Origin: an uncultured bacterium
GTDB taxonomy: Bacteria > Verrucomicrobiota > Lentisphaeria > Victivallales > UBA1829
Length of the DNA stretch: 7,942 bases
Direction of reading: 5' to 3'
NCBI GenBank assembly: GCA_900549045.1
Contig: URNE01000090.1
Span: forward strand, 1 to 7,942
The notes under the pieces are model-generated. The model searched no databases, was not told where the DNA came from, and saw nothing but the letters and a program-made list of their open reading frames with translations. This document shows, piece after piece, positions 1 to 6,374 of this stretch. Every line of letters starts with the position of its first letter. Within the stretch, counting starts at the first letter, position 1. Made by a program: the position numbers and the translations under genes.

Positions 1-137
1 TTCTCGAACTTCTTTCGCTCGGTCTTCAGCAGGGCGACGAAGCGACCCTTCAGGCAACCGGAGAAAACGAGTCCGAAGCGATCGAAATCATCGCCGCGGC
101 CTTTGAACGCGAATATGATTTTCCTCCGCAGAACTGA
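1..137 (+). CDS. HPr-like phosphocarrier protein, C-terminal fragment
   Basis: This is the 3' end of a gene entering from the left edge. The reading frame begins at base 3 and ends at the TGA at 135-137, giving 44 visible residues. The fragment starts LELLSLGLQQGDEATLQATG and continues with an acidic stretch (GENESEA) and a final helix (IEIIAAAFERE). This matches the C-terminal half of HPr-family proteins: the helix after the regulatory serine, then a G-x-E/D-x-T strand, the GED/GEN-xxEA turn and a last amphipathic helix. HPr carries phosphate from enzyme I to PTS enzymes on an N-terminal histidine in the cytoplasm. That histidine and the Ser46-type site both lie outside the window, so catalytic competence cannot be judged. 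It could equally be an NPr-type (nitrogen PTS) paralogue. The stop lies only 12 bases before trkA, so cotranscription is likely. Confidence 0.72.
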   Translation, partial: LELLSLGLQQGDEATLQATGENESEAIEIIAAAFEREYDFPPQN

Positions 138-149
138 TCCGGAGCGGTT

Positions 150-1511
150 ATGAAGGCAATCATCATAGGAGCCGGAGAACTCGGGCGACTGCTCGCTTCC
201 ACGCTCTGCGCGGAGAATCACGACGTCGTCGTCATCGATTCCTCCAGCGAAAACTTTGAACGGCTGAAAGAAAAGCTCGACCTCATGGTCATTGAAGGCT
301 CCTGCTCCGACGTCTCCATCCTCAAACAGGCGGGAATTCAGAACTGCGACACCCTCATTGCGGTCAGCGGCGACGAAGCGGCAAACATTCTCGCCTGCAA
401 AATCGCGGGGAAATTCGGCGTAAAAAAAACGATCTGCCGTTTTTACACCCTCGACTGTTTCTCGCCCGCTGATGGAATCACGCCTGAATTTTTCGGTATC
501 TGGCGCGCCTTCTCTCCCCCGGAACAGTGTGTGCGCAAAATCATCGACACGCTCGGCAACCCCGTCTGTCTTGAAAAAATCCAGTTCACCAATCCGGATG
601 CGCTGATGGAAGTCATTTCCATCACCCCGAGCTCCATGCTGGCCGGCGCGAGGATCAAGGACATCCCCGTTTCCGACGCACTCTCCAAAGTCCGCTTCGC
701 GGCAATCGTCCGCGACCATCAATTTCTCATTCCGCACGGCGACACAGTCTTCGTCCCCGGAGACAAGGTCTACGTCGCCGGGAAAAAAAGCGACGTGGAT
801 GATTTCGTCGAAGTCATATCCCCCTCGCCCGCCGTCCGGTCCGCGCCGTTGCGGATCATCATCTCCGGCGCGACCGCGACCGGAACCATCCTCGCGCGGG
901 AACTTCTCGACGGAGATATCGAGGTCAGGTTCATCGAAAAAAGCGAACAGCGCGGAGAACGTCTGCTCGATTCCATGCCGCAGGGGATGCTTGTCATCAA
1001 AGGCGATCCGACCGATGAACAGGTCATGGAGGAAGCCGGCATTCAGAACTGCGACGCCTTTGTCGCCGCGGCCGACGATGACGAAGAGAACATTCTCGCC
1101 TGCATCATGGCAAAACGTCTCGGCGCGAAAAAAACCATTTCCGTCACGCATAAACCCGAATACATCCGCATCGTCCCGACAATGGAGATGATCGACAGCG
1201 GAATCAGCTCGACCCTGGTTTCCGTCAATCTGATTTTGCGGATCCTGGAAACGGGAACCATGCGGATCGACGCGAAACTTCAGCGTTTCCATGCGCATCT
1301 CACGGAATTTACGGTTTCCGCGAAATCCCCGCTTGCGGGAAAAACAATCATGGAATGCAAACTGCCCCCGACCGTGGTTCTGGCGCTTCTGTTCCGCGGA
1401 GCCGACGTCATTCCGCCCGCAGGCACGACTGTGCTGATCCCCGGCGACGTGGTTGTCGCGATAGTCAACCCGAAGGGGCTTAAAGACATCGAGCCTCTTT
1501 TCCCGAAGTGA
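150..1511 (+). CDS. trkA: Trk potassium uptake system NAD-binding subunit TrkA
   Basis: Peripheral cytoplasmic subunit that binds NAD(H) and gates the TrkH potassium channel. The 453 residues are close to the 458 of E. coli TrkA and show the usual duplicated layout: Rossmann (RCK-N) 1, TrkA-C 1, Rossmann 2, TrkA-C 2. Rossmann 1 starts at residue 1 with the dinucleotide loop GAGELG (7-12) and an acidic strand end at Asp30. Rossmann 2 starts near residue 235 with GATATG (240-245) and Glu263. The two halves share AGIQNCD and a D/E-rich segment followed by NILAC. TrkA-C segments lie around 140-220 and 370-453 (with PLAGKTI and a PGD turn). In loop 2 the middle glycine of GxGxxG is replaced by Thr242, which may weaken or change nucleotide binding there. 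The ATG at 150 is preceded by GGAG (141-144) five bases upstream. It sits tightly between the HPr-like gene and trkH, so the three are probably one operon. Family assignment is secure. Confidence 0.95.
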   Translation: MKAIIIGAGELGRLLASTLCAENHDVVVIDSSSENFERLKEKLDLMVIEGSCSDVSILKQAGIQNCDTLIAVSGDEAANILACKIAGKFGVKKTICRFYTLDCFSPADGITPEFFGIWRAFSPPEQCVRKIIDTLGNPVCLEKIQFTNPDALMEVISITPSSMLAGARIKDIPVSDALSKVRFAAIVRDHQFLIPHGDTVFVPGDKVYVAGKKSDVDDFVEVISPSPAVRSAPLRIIISGATATGTILARELLDGDIEVRFIEKSEQRGERLLDSMPQGMLVIKGDPTDEQVMEEAGIQNCDAFVAAADDDEENILACIMAKRLGAKKTISVTHKPEYIRIVPTMEMIDSGISSTLVSVNLILRILETGTMRIDAKLQRFHAHLTEFTVSAKSPLAGKTIMECKLPPTVVLALLFRGADVIPPAGTTVLIPGDVVVAIVNPKGLKDIEPLFPK

Positions 1512-1515
1512 CGCC

Positions 1516-3060
1516 ATGAACACCGCGACGGTTCTCTACCTGATCTCCATTCTGACGACCTTCATCGGTTCCGCGATGCTTGTCTGCATTCCGGTCGGAT
1601 GGCGAATGCACGACCCCGTTCCGCTTGTCGCCGAATTCGCCGTCTGCGCCGTGACCGCCGTCATCATCGGCCTGACCGGAATCTTTGCAACGCGAAAACG
1701 CCATGCGGACAGCGGAAAAGCCGGAATCCGCGAAGGCTTCGCAACCGTCGCTTTCGGCTGGCTCGCCGCACTGATTTTCGCTTCGCTGCCGTTTCTGTTC
1801 GTCGCCCGCATGTATCCCGCCGACGCCCTGTTTGAAACCGTATCGGGGCTGACGACAACGGGGGCGTCCGTTATCGTACCGAATCTGCCGCGCTGGGATG
1901 GAACCGTGTTCCCGGACGGAGTGGAAAGTCTGCCGCACTGCGTGCAGTTCTGGCGCTGCCTGATCTCCTGGCTCGGAGGCATGGGAATCGTGGTGTTCGC
2001 GCTGGTGATTCTCCCGTTCCTCGGAATCGGAGCGACTCAGCTCTACAATGCGGAAGTTCCAGGCGTGAAAATGAACTCCGACCAGCTGACTCCGCGCATC
2101 GCCGGAACCGCAAAACTGGTCTGGGGAACCTATGTTGTCCTCACCGCCCTTCAAACGGGGTGTCTCACGCTTGGCGGAATGCCGCTGTTTGATGCGGTCT
2201 GCCACTCCTTCTCGACCGTTTCGACCTGCGGATTTTCAACCAAACAGGCGAGCATCGCGGCGTATCCGAATCCGTTCATTCAGTGGACGTTCATTGTGTT
2301 TCTGCTCCTCGGCGCATGCAACTTCACGCTTTTTTTCAAAGCGGTGCTGACCAGACGCCGCCTGATCTACTTTCAGGATGCGGAGTTCCGCTTTTTCCTT
2401 GCGACAGTCGTCGCTTCGAGTCTGATCATCGCCACGGTTCTGCGTCTGAACTACCCAGAAACAATTCAATCCATGACCGGCGCGGCCGAGCCGAACTGCT
2501 GGCTGACGTCGCTGCGTTATGCGGCGTTCCAGGTATCCTCCATCATCTCGACCGGAGGTTTTTCGACCGCGGATTATCTGCAGTGGCCGACCCAGGCGCT
2601 GCTGATTCTGTTTCTTCTGACTCTGCTTGGCGGCTGTACCGGCTCGACAGCGGGCGGATTGAAATGCGTCCGGGTTCTTCTTCTCTGCAAACATGTGCTT
2701 TCCGAATTGCGCCGCTGTCTTTTTCCGCGTGCGATTCCGGATATCCGTCTGAACGGAGAGCGCATTCAGGCGGCGACGATCAACAAAACCCTTGCGTTCG
2801 TCGTTCTGTATCTCGGGATTATCGCGGCGACGGCGTTTCTTCTTCCGTTCCTTTCGAAAATGGATTTCATCACAGCTCTGACGGCCTCGGCGACCTGCGT
2901 CGGCAACGTCGGTCCCGGCTTCGGCGCGGTCGGACCCGCCGGCTCCTACGCATGGATGAGCACCCCCGCAAAAGTGCTGTTGTCCTTCGCCATGATCCTC
3001 GGACGCCTTGAAATATACACGCTTCTCGTCGTTTTCATGCCCTCATTTTGGAAACGGTGA
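1516..3060 (+). CDS. trkH: Trk potassium uptake system membrane subunit TrkH
   Basis: Integral inner-membrane potassium-translocating subunit of the Trk/Ktr/HKT superfamily, which works with the TrkA encoded just upstream. The 514 residues are somewhat longer than the roughly 483 of E. coli TrkH. The protein is built of many hydrophobic helices, beginning with the first at about residues 5-27. All four selectivity-filter P-loops are visible with their key glycines: TTTGAS (Gly116), STCGFS (Gly239), STGGFST (Gly347-Gly348) and CVGNVGPG (Gly463, Gly466). GCTGSTAGGLK follows the third loop, and the protein ends with the family signature GRLEIYTLLVVFMPSFW. The ATG lies 4 bases after the trkA stop with only a weak GAAG (1505-1508) upstream, which suggests translational coupling to trkA. 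The stop codon falls inside a stem-loop (3053-3085), probably the 3' end of this operon. Whether it is the TrkH or the TrkG paralogue cannot be told, but the function class is clear. Confidence 0.95.
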   Translation: MNTATVLYLISILTTFIGSAMLVCIPVGWRMHDPVPLVAEFAVCAVTAVIIGLTGIFATRKRHADSGKAGIREGFATVAFGWLAALIFASLPFLFVARMYPADALFETVSGLTTTGASVIVPNLPRWDGTVFPDGVESLPHCVQFWRCLISWLGGMGIVVFALVILPFLGIGATQLYNAEVPGVKMNSDQLTPRIAGTAKLVWGTYVVLTALQTGCLTLGGMPLFDAVCHSFSTVSTCGFSTKQASIAAYPNPFIQWTFIVFLLLGACNFTLFFKAVLTRRRLIYFQDAEFRFFLATVVASSLIIATVLRLNYPETIQSMTGAAEPNCWLTSLRYAAFQVSSIISTGGFSTADYLQWPTQALLILFLLTLLGGCTGSTAGGLKCVRVLLLCKHVLSELRRCLFPRAIPDIRLNGERIQAATINKTLAFVVLYLGIIAATAFLLPFLSKMDFITALTASATCVGNVGPGFGAVGPAGSYAWMSTPAKVLLSFAMILGRLEIYTLLVVFMPSFWKR

Positions 3061-3085
3061 AAAAAACATTTGACTTTTCGCCGTT
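3053..3085 (+). terminator. Stem-loop at the 3' end of trkH, possible terminator
   Basis: AACGGTGAAAA (3053-3063) pairs with TTTTCGCCGTT (3075-3085), giving an 11-bp stem with one G-U wobble and an 11-base loop. The trkH TGA (3058-3060) lies in the left arm. There is no uninterrupted T-run directly after the stem. The nearest is TTTT at 3097-3100, so this is not a textbook Rho-independent terminator. It may stabilise the 3' end of the trk transcript or act as a weak terminator. Its right arm and loop overlap the -35 element and spacer of the promoter for the next gene. Confidence 0.4.
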
Positions 3086-3098
3086 GTACCGATATATT
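3070..3098 (+). promoter_or_regulatory. Sigma70-type promoter for the PLD-ompH-lpxD-ykgJ operon
   Basis: TTGACT (3070-3075) and TATATT (3093-3098) are separated by exactly 17 bases. Each hexamer differs from the sigma70 consensus (TTGACA, TATAAT) at one position. They sit in the only gap between trkH and the next gene. A transcript would be expected to start near 3105, leaving a leader of about 15 bases with the ribosome binding site GAGG (3110-3113) six bases before the ATG at 3120. The -35 lies inside the stem-loop at the trkH end. Position and spacing are convincing, but no transcription data are available. Confidence 0.62.
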
Positions 3099-3119
3099 TT
3101 CAAGATAACGAGGTAAAAA

Positions 3120-4358
3120 ATGGGCAGAACCACTGGGAAGAATAAAATAGCGAAAAAGATTGCCGGTCAGGCGGTCAGACACGCGACCGGAAAAGTGCAG
3201 GGCAAGGCGATGCGGACTGCGGCGAAACACCTGCGCGGATATGTGCTCGCAACGCTGATTCTGCTCGGCGCGGCTGGAATCGGATTCTCCTATGTGCCCG
3301 AAGAACGCATCCCGGATGCGCTCGAACCGGTTCATACGTTCACCCTCCGCACTCGCAACAATGTCATCGCGAAAATCGCTCCCGATTCCTCGCGCTACGA
3401 CGACACCGCCGTTGTGCCGGTCCCGAACTCAACTCCGGTCAAACTCTATTTCGCTCCGTCGCCGCATATCCGCGAAGGACTCTGCAAACTCATCGACTCC
3501 GCCCAAAGCTCCGTCGACCTCTGCATCTACGACCTCGATCTCTTCGATGTGGCGCGCGCCCTCACCGATGCGGAAAAACGCGGAGTCGCCGTCCGCGTCG
3601 TCACCGATACCGACAATTTCAAGCTCCAGGCCGTAAACCGCCTTAAGGACGCCGGAATCCCAGTCGTTCCGGACAACCGGCCGGCAATCATGCACAACAA
3701 GTTCGTTGTCGTCGATGCAAAGCATGTCTGGACCGGATCCTTCAACTTCACTGTCAACGGCTCGCGGAAAAACGACAACAATGCGCTGATCCTCGAATCT
3801 CCGCAGCTCGCCGCATGCTATCAGACAAAGTTTGAAGAATACTTCTCCGGCAAGTTCGGACCGAAAGCCCGGCGCAAAACAAACGGCGGCAAAGTCGTCA
3901 TCGGCAGAACCATGCCCGTTGAAGTCATGTTCTCTCCCTCGGACGGCGTGCAGAAGCGGCTCCTGGGCGAACTTTCGAAGGCAAAGCACAGCGTCCGCAT
4001 GATGGCGTTCTCCTTCACCGCGCCGGAAGTTGCGGAACAACTCTCCGCGCTCGCGAAACGCGGCGTTTCCGTCCGATGTCTGTTCGACAACGGACAGGCT
4101 CACGGGAAATACAGCCAGAACAAATTCCTCGGACGCAACGGCGTCGCGGTCCGCCTCGCCCCGAACCGTTCGGGGAAAATGCATCATAAAGTCATCATCA
4201 TCGACGACGAAACGGTGATCACCGGAAGCTACAACTTCTCCAGGAACGCCGAACGAAGCAACGATGAAAACATTCTCATCATAAAAAACAAGGAGATCGC
4301 CCGCGAATTCAACCGCGAATTCCGCCGCTGCTGGCGCGGAACCAAAGGCTATCTCTGA
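3120..4358 (+). CDS. Membrane-anchored protein with two phospholipase D (HKD) domains
   Basis: A 412-residue member of the phospholipase D superfamily, whose enzymes cleave or transfer phosphodiester bonds through a covalent phosphohistidine. The N-terminus (1-40) is strongly basic, followed by one hydrophobic segment (about 41-59). This predicts an N-in anchor with the catalytic part in the periplasm. Two homologous halves follow, about 107-250 and 267-412, each with strands, a KRGV-x-VR turn and a full HxKxxxxD motif: His192/Lys194/Asp199 followed by GSFNF, and His355/Lys357/Asp362 followed by GSYNF. Both active-site halves therefore look intact. The GS-F/Y-NF endings resemble the Nuc/PLD6 branch more than classical cardiolipin synthases, so the substrate (phospholipid or nucleic acid) is open. 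The ATG at 3120 has GAGG six bases upstream and its own promoter. It is the first gene of an operon with the Skp-like chaperone and lpxD, which favours an envelope role. Confidence 0.85.
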   Translation: MGRTTGKNKIAKKIAGQAVRHATGKVQGKAMRTAAKHLRGYVLATLILLGAAGIGFSYVPEERIPDALEPVHTFTLRTRNNVIAKIAPDSSRYDDTAVVPVPNSTPVKLYFAPSPHIREGLCKLIDSAQSSVDLCIYDLDLFDVARALTDAEKRGVAVRVVTDTDNFKLQAVNRLKDAGIPVVPDNRPAIMHNKFVVVDAKHVWTGSFNFTVNGSRKNDNNALILESPQLAACYQTKFEEYFSGKFGPKARRKTNGGKVVIGRTMPVEVMFSPSDGVQKRLLGELSKAKHSVRMMAFSFTAPEVAEQLSALAKRGVSVRCLFDNGQAHGKYSQNKFLGRNGVAVRLAPNRSGKMHHKVIIIDDETVITGSYNFSRNAERSNDENILIIKNKEIAREFNREFRRCWRGTKGYL

Positions 4359-4373
4359 GAAAGGAATTGCCGA

Positions 4374-4943
4374 ATGAAAAAAATTCTGCTCGTCTCTCTG
4401 CTGACACTCTCCGCCGCGGTTTTCGCAGCGGAACAGAAAATCGCCGTCCTTGATCTCGACCGCGTCATGCAGGAGTATTACAAAACAAAGATTGTGGAAG
4501 CCAACCTCAAGCGCCAGGCGGACATCTATAAGGATTACGCCCAAAAACTCATGGAATCCCTCTCTAAACTCCAGACCGAATTCACCGCTCTCCGCGATGC
4601 TTCGCAGAACATCACTCTGACCGAAGCCGCACAGGAAAGCAAACGCCTCGCCGCTCAGGACAAGTACCGCGAAATCGTCGCAAAGGAACGCGAACTCGCA
4701 ACCTACAACCGCGAAAAATCCGCGCAGCTGCGCGATGACCGCGACCGTGAACGCGCAACCATTCTGAACGACATCCGGAAGGCTGCGGAAAACCATGCCG
4801 CACTCGCCGGATACACGCTCGTTCTTGACAAATCCGCCATCTCCGCCACCGGAATGCCGATCGTCATCTACGGAAGCAAAACAATCGAAATCAGCGAACC
4901 AGTACTCAAAGAACTCAACACCGGCAGACCCGCCGGAAAATAA
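4374..4943 (+). CDS. skp: OmpH/Skp-family periplasmic chaperone
   Basis: Predicted periplasmic chaperone that holds unfolded outer-membrane proteins on their way to assembly. The 189-residue precursor starts with a clear Sec signal peptide: KK, then a hydrophobic run, ending VFA-AEQ with likely cleavage after residue 18 or 19. The mature part opens with KIAVLDLDRVMQEY, the typical first strand and helix of OmpH proteins. A long charged helical region rich in Lys, Glu, Arg and Gln follows (about 33-140), expected to form the coiled-coil tentacles. The end, GYTLVLDKSAI then PIVIYGSKTIEIS and VLKELN, is the usual OmpH C-terminal strand pair and last helix. AAGGA (4361-4365) lies eight bases before the ATG, and the upstream PLD gene ends 15 bases before it. 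The gene directly precedes lpxD, the order seen in many diderms. It is a little longer than E. coli Skp (161 residues as precursor). The symbol follows family and context. Confidence 0.88.
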   Translation: MKKILLVSLLTLSAAVFAAEQKIAVLDLDRVMQEYYKTKIVEANLKRQADIYKDYAQKLMESLSKLQTEFTALRDASQNITLTEAAQESKRLAAQDKYREIVAKERELATYNREKSAQLRDDRDRERATILNDIRKAAENHAALAGYTLVLDKSAISATGMPIVIYGSKTIEISEPVLKELNTGRPAGK

Positions 4944-4955
4944 CAGGAGCCATCC

Positions 4956-6002
4956 ATGAAAACTCTCAGTGCAAAACAGATCGCGGAACTCGTCGGCGGA
5001 ACCGTCGCGGGCGACGAACAGCGAATGATTTCCGGCGTGAACTCCCTCCGCCTCGCCTCGGCGGACGACGCCTCCTTCCTCGCCTCCATCAAGCACCGCA
5101 AACAGCTCGATGAAACTAAAGCGGGAATCGTCCTCGTCGAAAACGGCATGAAACTTGAACCGACCGAAAACCGTACGCTCGTCTTCTGCGAAGCGCCCGA
5201 CAAAGCGTTCACGCGGCTCTGCGGCGAGTACGCGCCCGAACCGATCCGCTACGAACCGGGCATCTGCCCCGGCGCATACGTCGACCCGACCGCCAAACTC
5301 GGAGAAAACGTCTATATCGGCCCCAACGCCGTTGTCCAGGCTCACGCGGAAATCGGAGACGACACGGTCATCGGCGGCGGCGCGTACATCGGACACTACG
5401 CCAAAGTCGGCAGAAACTGCATCATCAACGCAAACGCCTCCATCATGCACCGCTGCATCCTCGGCGACCGCGTCATCATTCATGCGGGGTCCGTCATCGG
5501 TGCCGACGGCTTCGGCTACACTCCAACCTTCCGCGGCCTCATCAAGGTTCCCCAGAACGGAATCGTGCAGATCGACAACGACGTTGAAATCGGCGCGAAT
5601 TCCTGCGTCGACCGCGCCCGCTTCGGCAAAACCTGGATCAAGAAAGGAGCGAAAATCGACAACCTCGTGCAGGTCGGACACAACGTCATTCTCGGTGAAT
5701 CCTCGGTTCTCATCGGACAGTCCGGCGTTGCCGGAAGCGCGGAAATCGGACGCGGCGTAATCGTCTCCGCCCAGGCCGGAGTCAACGGGCATATCACGCT
5801 CGGCGACGGCTGTTTCATTGCGGGCGCATCCGCCGCGCAGCGCAGCGTTCCGCCGGGCGTCTCGGTGTTCGGTCTGCCTGCCGAACCCGATGCGGAATAC
5901 TTCGAACGCCACATGCTCCCGCGCAAGGTGAAACGCCTTCTCGCCCGTATCGAAACGCTCGAAACGGAACTGAAAGCGCTGAAAGAGACGAAGGGCGAAT
6001 GA
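4956..6002 (+). CDS. lpxD: UDP-3-O-acylglucosamine N-acyltransferase LpxD
   Basis: Third committed step of lipid A synthesis: transfers a 3-hydroxyacyl chain from acyl-carrier protein to the 2-amino group of UDP-3-O-acylglucosamine in the cytoplasm, acting as a trimer. The 348 residues match the usual length (E. coli 341). Residues 1 to about 100 form the uridine-binding domain (with SLRLASADDASFL near 30-43). From about 105 to 305 the protein is a left-handed beta-helix of hexapeptide repeats (for example LGENVYIGPNAVV, IGDDTVIGGGAYIG). GADGFGY and the NLVQVGHNV motif are present. His242 in the latter corresponds to the catalytic His239 of E. coli. The C-terminal helix (about 325-348) is charged and coiled-coil-like. 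AGGAG (4945-4949) precedes the ATG by six bases, and the skp-like stop lies 12 bases upstream. The TGA overlaps the next start codon in ATGA. lpxA, fabZ and bamA are not in view. Confidence 0.96.
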   Translation: MKTLSAKQIAELVGGTVAGDEQRMISGVNSLRLASADDASFLASIKHRKQLDETKAGIVLVENGMKLEPTENRTLVFCEAPDKAFTRLCGEYAPEPIRYEPGICPGAYVDPTAKLGENVYIGPNAVVQAHAEIGDDTVIGGGAYIGHYAKVGRNCIINANASIMHRCILGDRVIIHAGSVIGADGFGYTPTFRGLIKVPQNGIVQIDNDVEIGANSCVDRARFGKTWIKKGAKIDNLVQVGHNVILGESSVLIGQSGVAGSAEIGRGVIVSAQAGVNGHITLGDGCFIAGASAAQRSVPPGVSVFGLPAEPDAEYFERHMLPRKVKRLLARIETLETELKALKETKGE

Positions 6003-6343
6003 CGCGTCTTTCCGAATTCCGGTGTCTCCGCTGCGGAACCTGCTGCAAGTGGGAGGGACCGGTGCGCGTCAATGAGGCGGAGATCGAACGGATCGCCGCC
6101 TATCTCCATGTCGATGTGCAGGATTTCATCAATCATCACACGGTTCTGACGCCCGACCGCCACGGACTCTCCCTGACGGAGGCCGCGGACGGCAGCTGCG
6201 TTTACTATGACGACGCGGCGAAATCCTGCCGGATCAATCCGGTGAAACCGCATCAATGTTCCGCCTTCCCGTTCGAGTGGAACTTTCCCGGCTGGGACGA
6301 CCTCTGCGCCGGCGGCAAAGCGCTGAAGCGGAAAAAGCCGTAA
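5999..6343 (+). CDS. YkgJ-family cysteine cluster protein (CxxCxxxCC type)
   Basis: A small 114-residue protein of the YkgJ/UPF0153 family, annotated elsewhere as putative zinc- or iron-chelating; its biochemical role is unknown. The N-terminus carries CLRCGTCC (Cys9, Cys12, Cys15, Cys16). Further cysteines follow at 67, 77, 87 and 103, with the family pattern SCRINPVKPHQCSAFPF around the third. The eight cysteines suggest one metal site or an iron-sulfur cluster. There is no signal peptide or membrane segment, so a cytoplasmic location is likely. The start overlaps the lpxD stop by four bases (ATGA), with AAGGG (5991-5995) just three bases upstream, so translation is probably coupled to lpxD. 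The length is close to that of E. coli YkgJ, so it seems intact. Operon position hints at an envelope-related or redox role, but that is only inference. Confidence 0.85.
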   Translation: MTRLSEFRCLRCGTCCKWEGPVRVNEAEIERIAAYLHVDVQDFINHHTVLTPDRHGLSLTEAADGSCVYYDDAAKSCRINPVKPHQCSAFPFEWNFPGWDDLCAGGKALKRKKP

Positions 6344-6362
6344 AGCGCAAAAGACTATTTTT
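6320..6362 (+). terminator. Weak hairpin between convergent genes, possible terminator
   Basis: GCGCT (6320-6324) pairs with AGCGC (6344-6348). Inside it CGG (6329-6331) pairs with CCG (6338-6340) around a six-base A-rich loop. The T-run TTTTT (6358-6362) lies nine bases after the stem, farther than usual. The left arm is within the end of the YkgJ-family gene and its stop codon is inside the hairpin. This 31-base gap between two convergent genes is where terminators are expected, but the hairpin is short and interrupted. On the minus strand it is followed only by a three-base T-run. Confidence 0.28.
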
Positions 6363-6374
6363 ATCTTCCGCGCC

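Noticed and set aside
1480..2205. A 241-codon minus-strand open frame opposite the trkA end and trkH.
   Set aside because: It is a shadow of trkH, His/Arg/Gly/Asp-rich without any family motif, and it spans the trkA-trkH junction.
4301..4322. Two 10-base direct repeats (CCGCGAATTC) separated by 2 bases.
   Set aside because: They encode REFNREF near the end of the PLD protein, in line with a helix of repeated Arg-Glu-Phe residues. There is no sign of an operator or mobile element end.
3120..4358. Naming the PLD-domain protein a cardiolipin synthase.
   Set aside because: Two HKD motifs fit, but the GS-F/Y-NF endings and the similarity of the two halves resemble Nuc/PLD6-type domains, and the sequence alone does not show the substrate.
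3429..5912. An 827-codon open frame on the minus strand opposite the PLD, skp-like and lpxD genes.
   Set aside because: It is the codon-by-codon mirror of three well-recognised genes, crosses two gene boundaries, has low-complexity Val/Phe/Asp/Glu-rich composition and shows no recognisable domain. Avoidance of TTA/CTA/TCA in the sense genes explains it.
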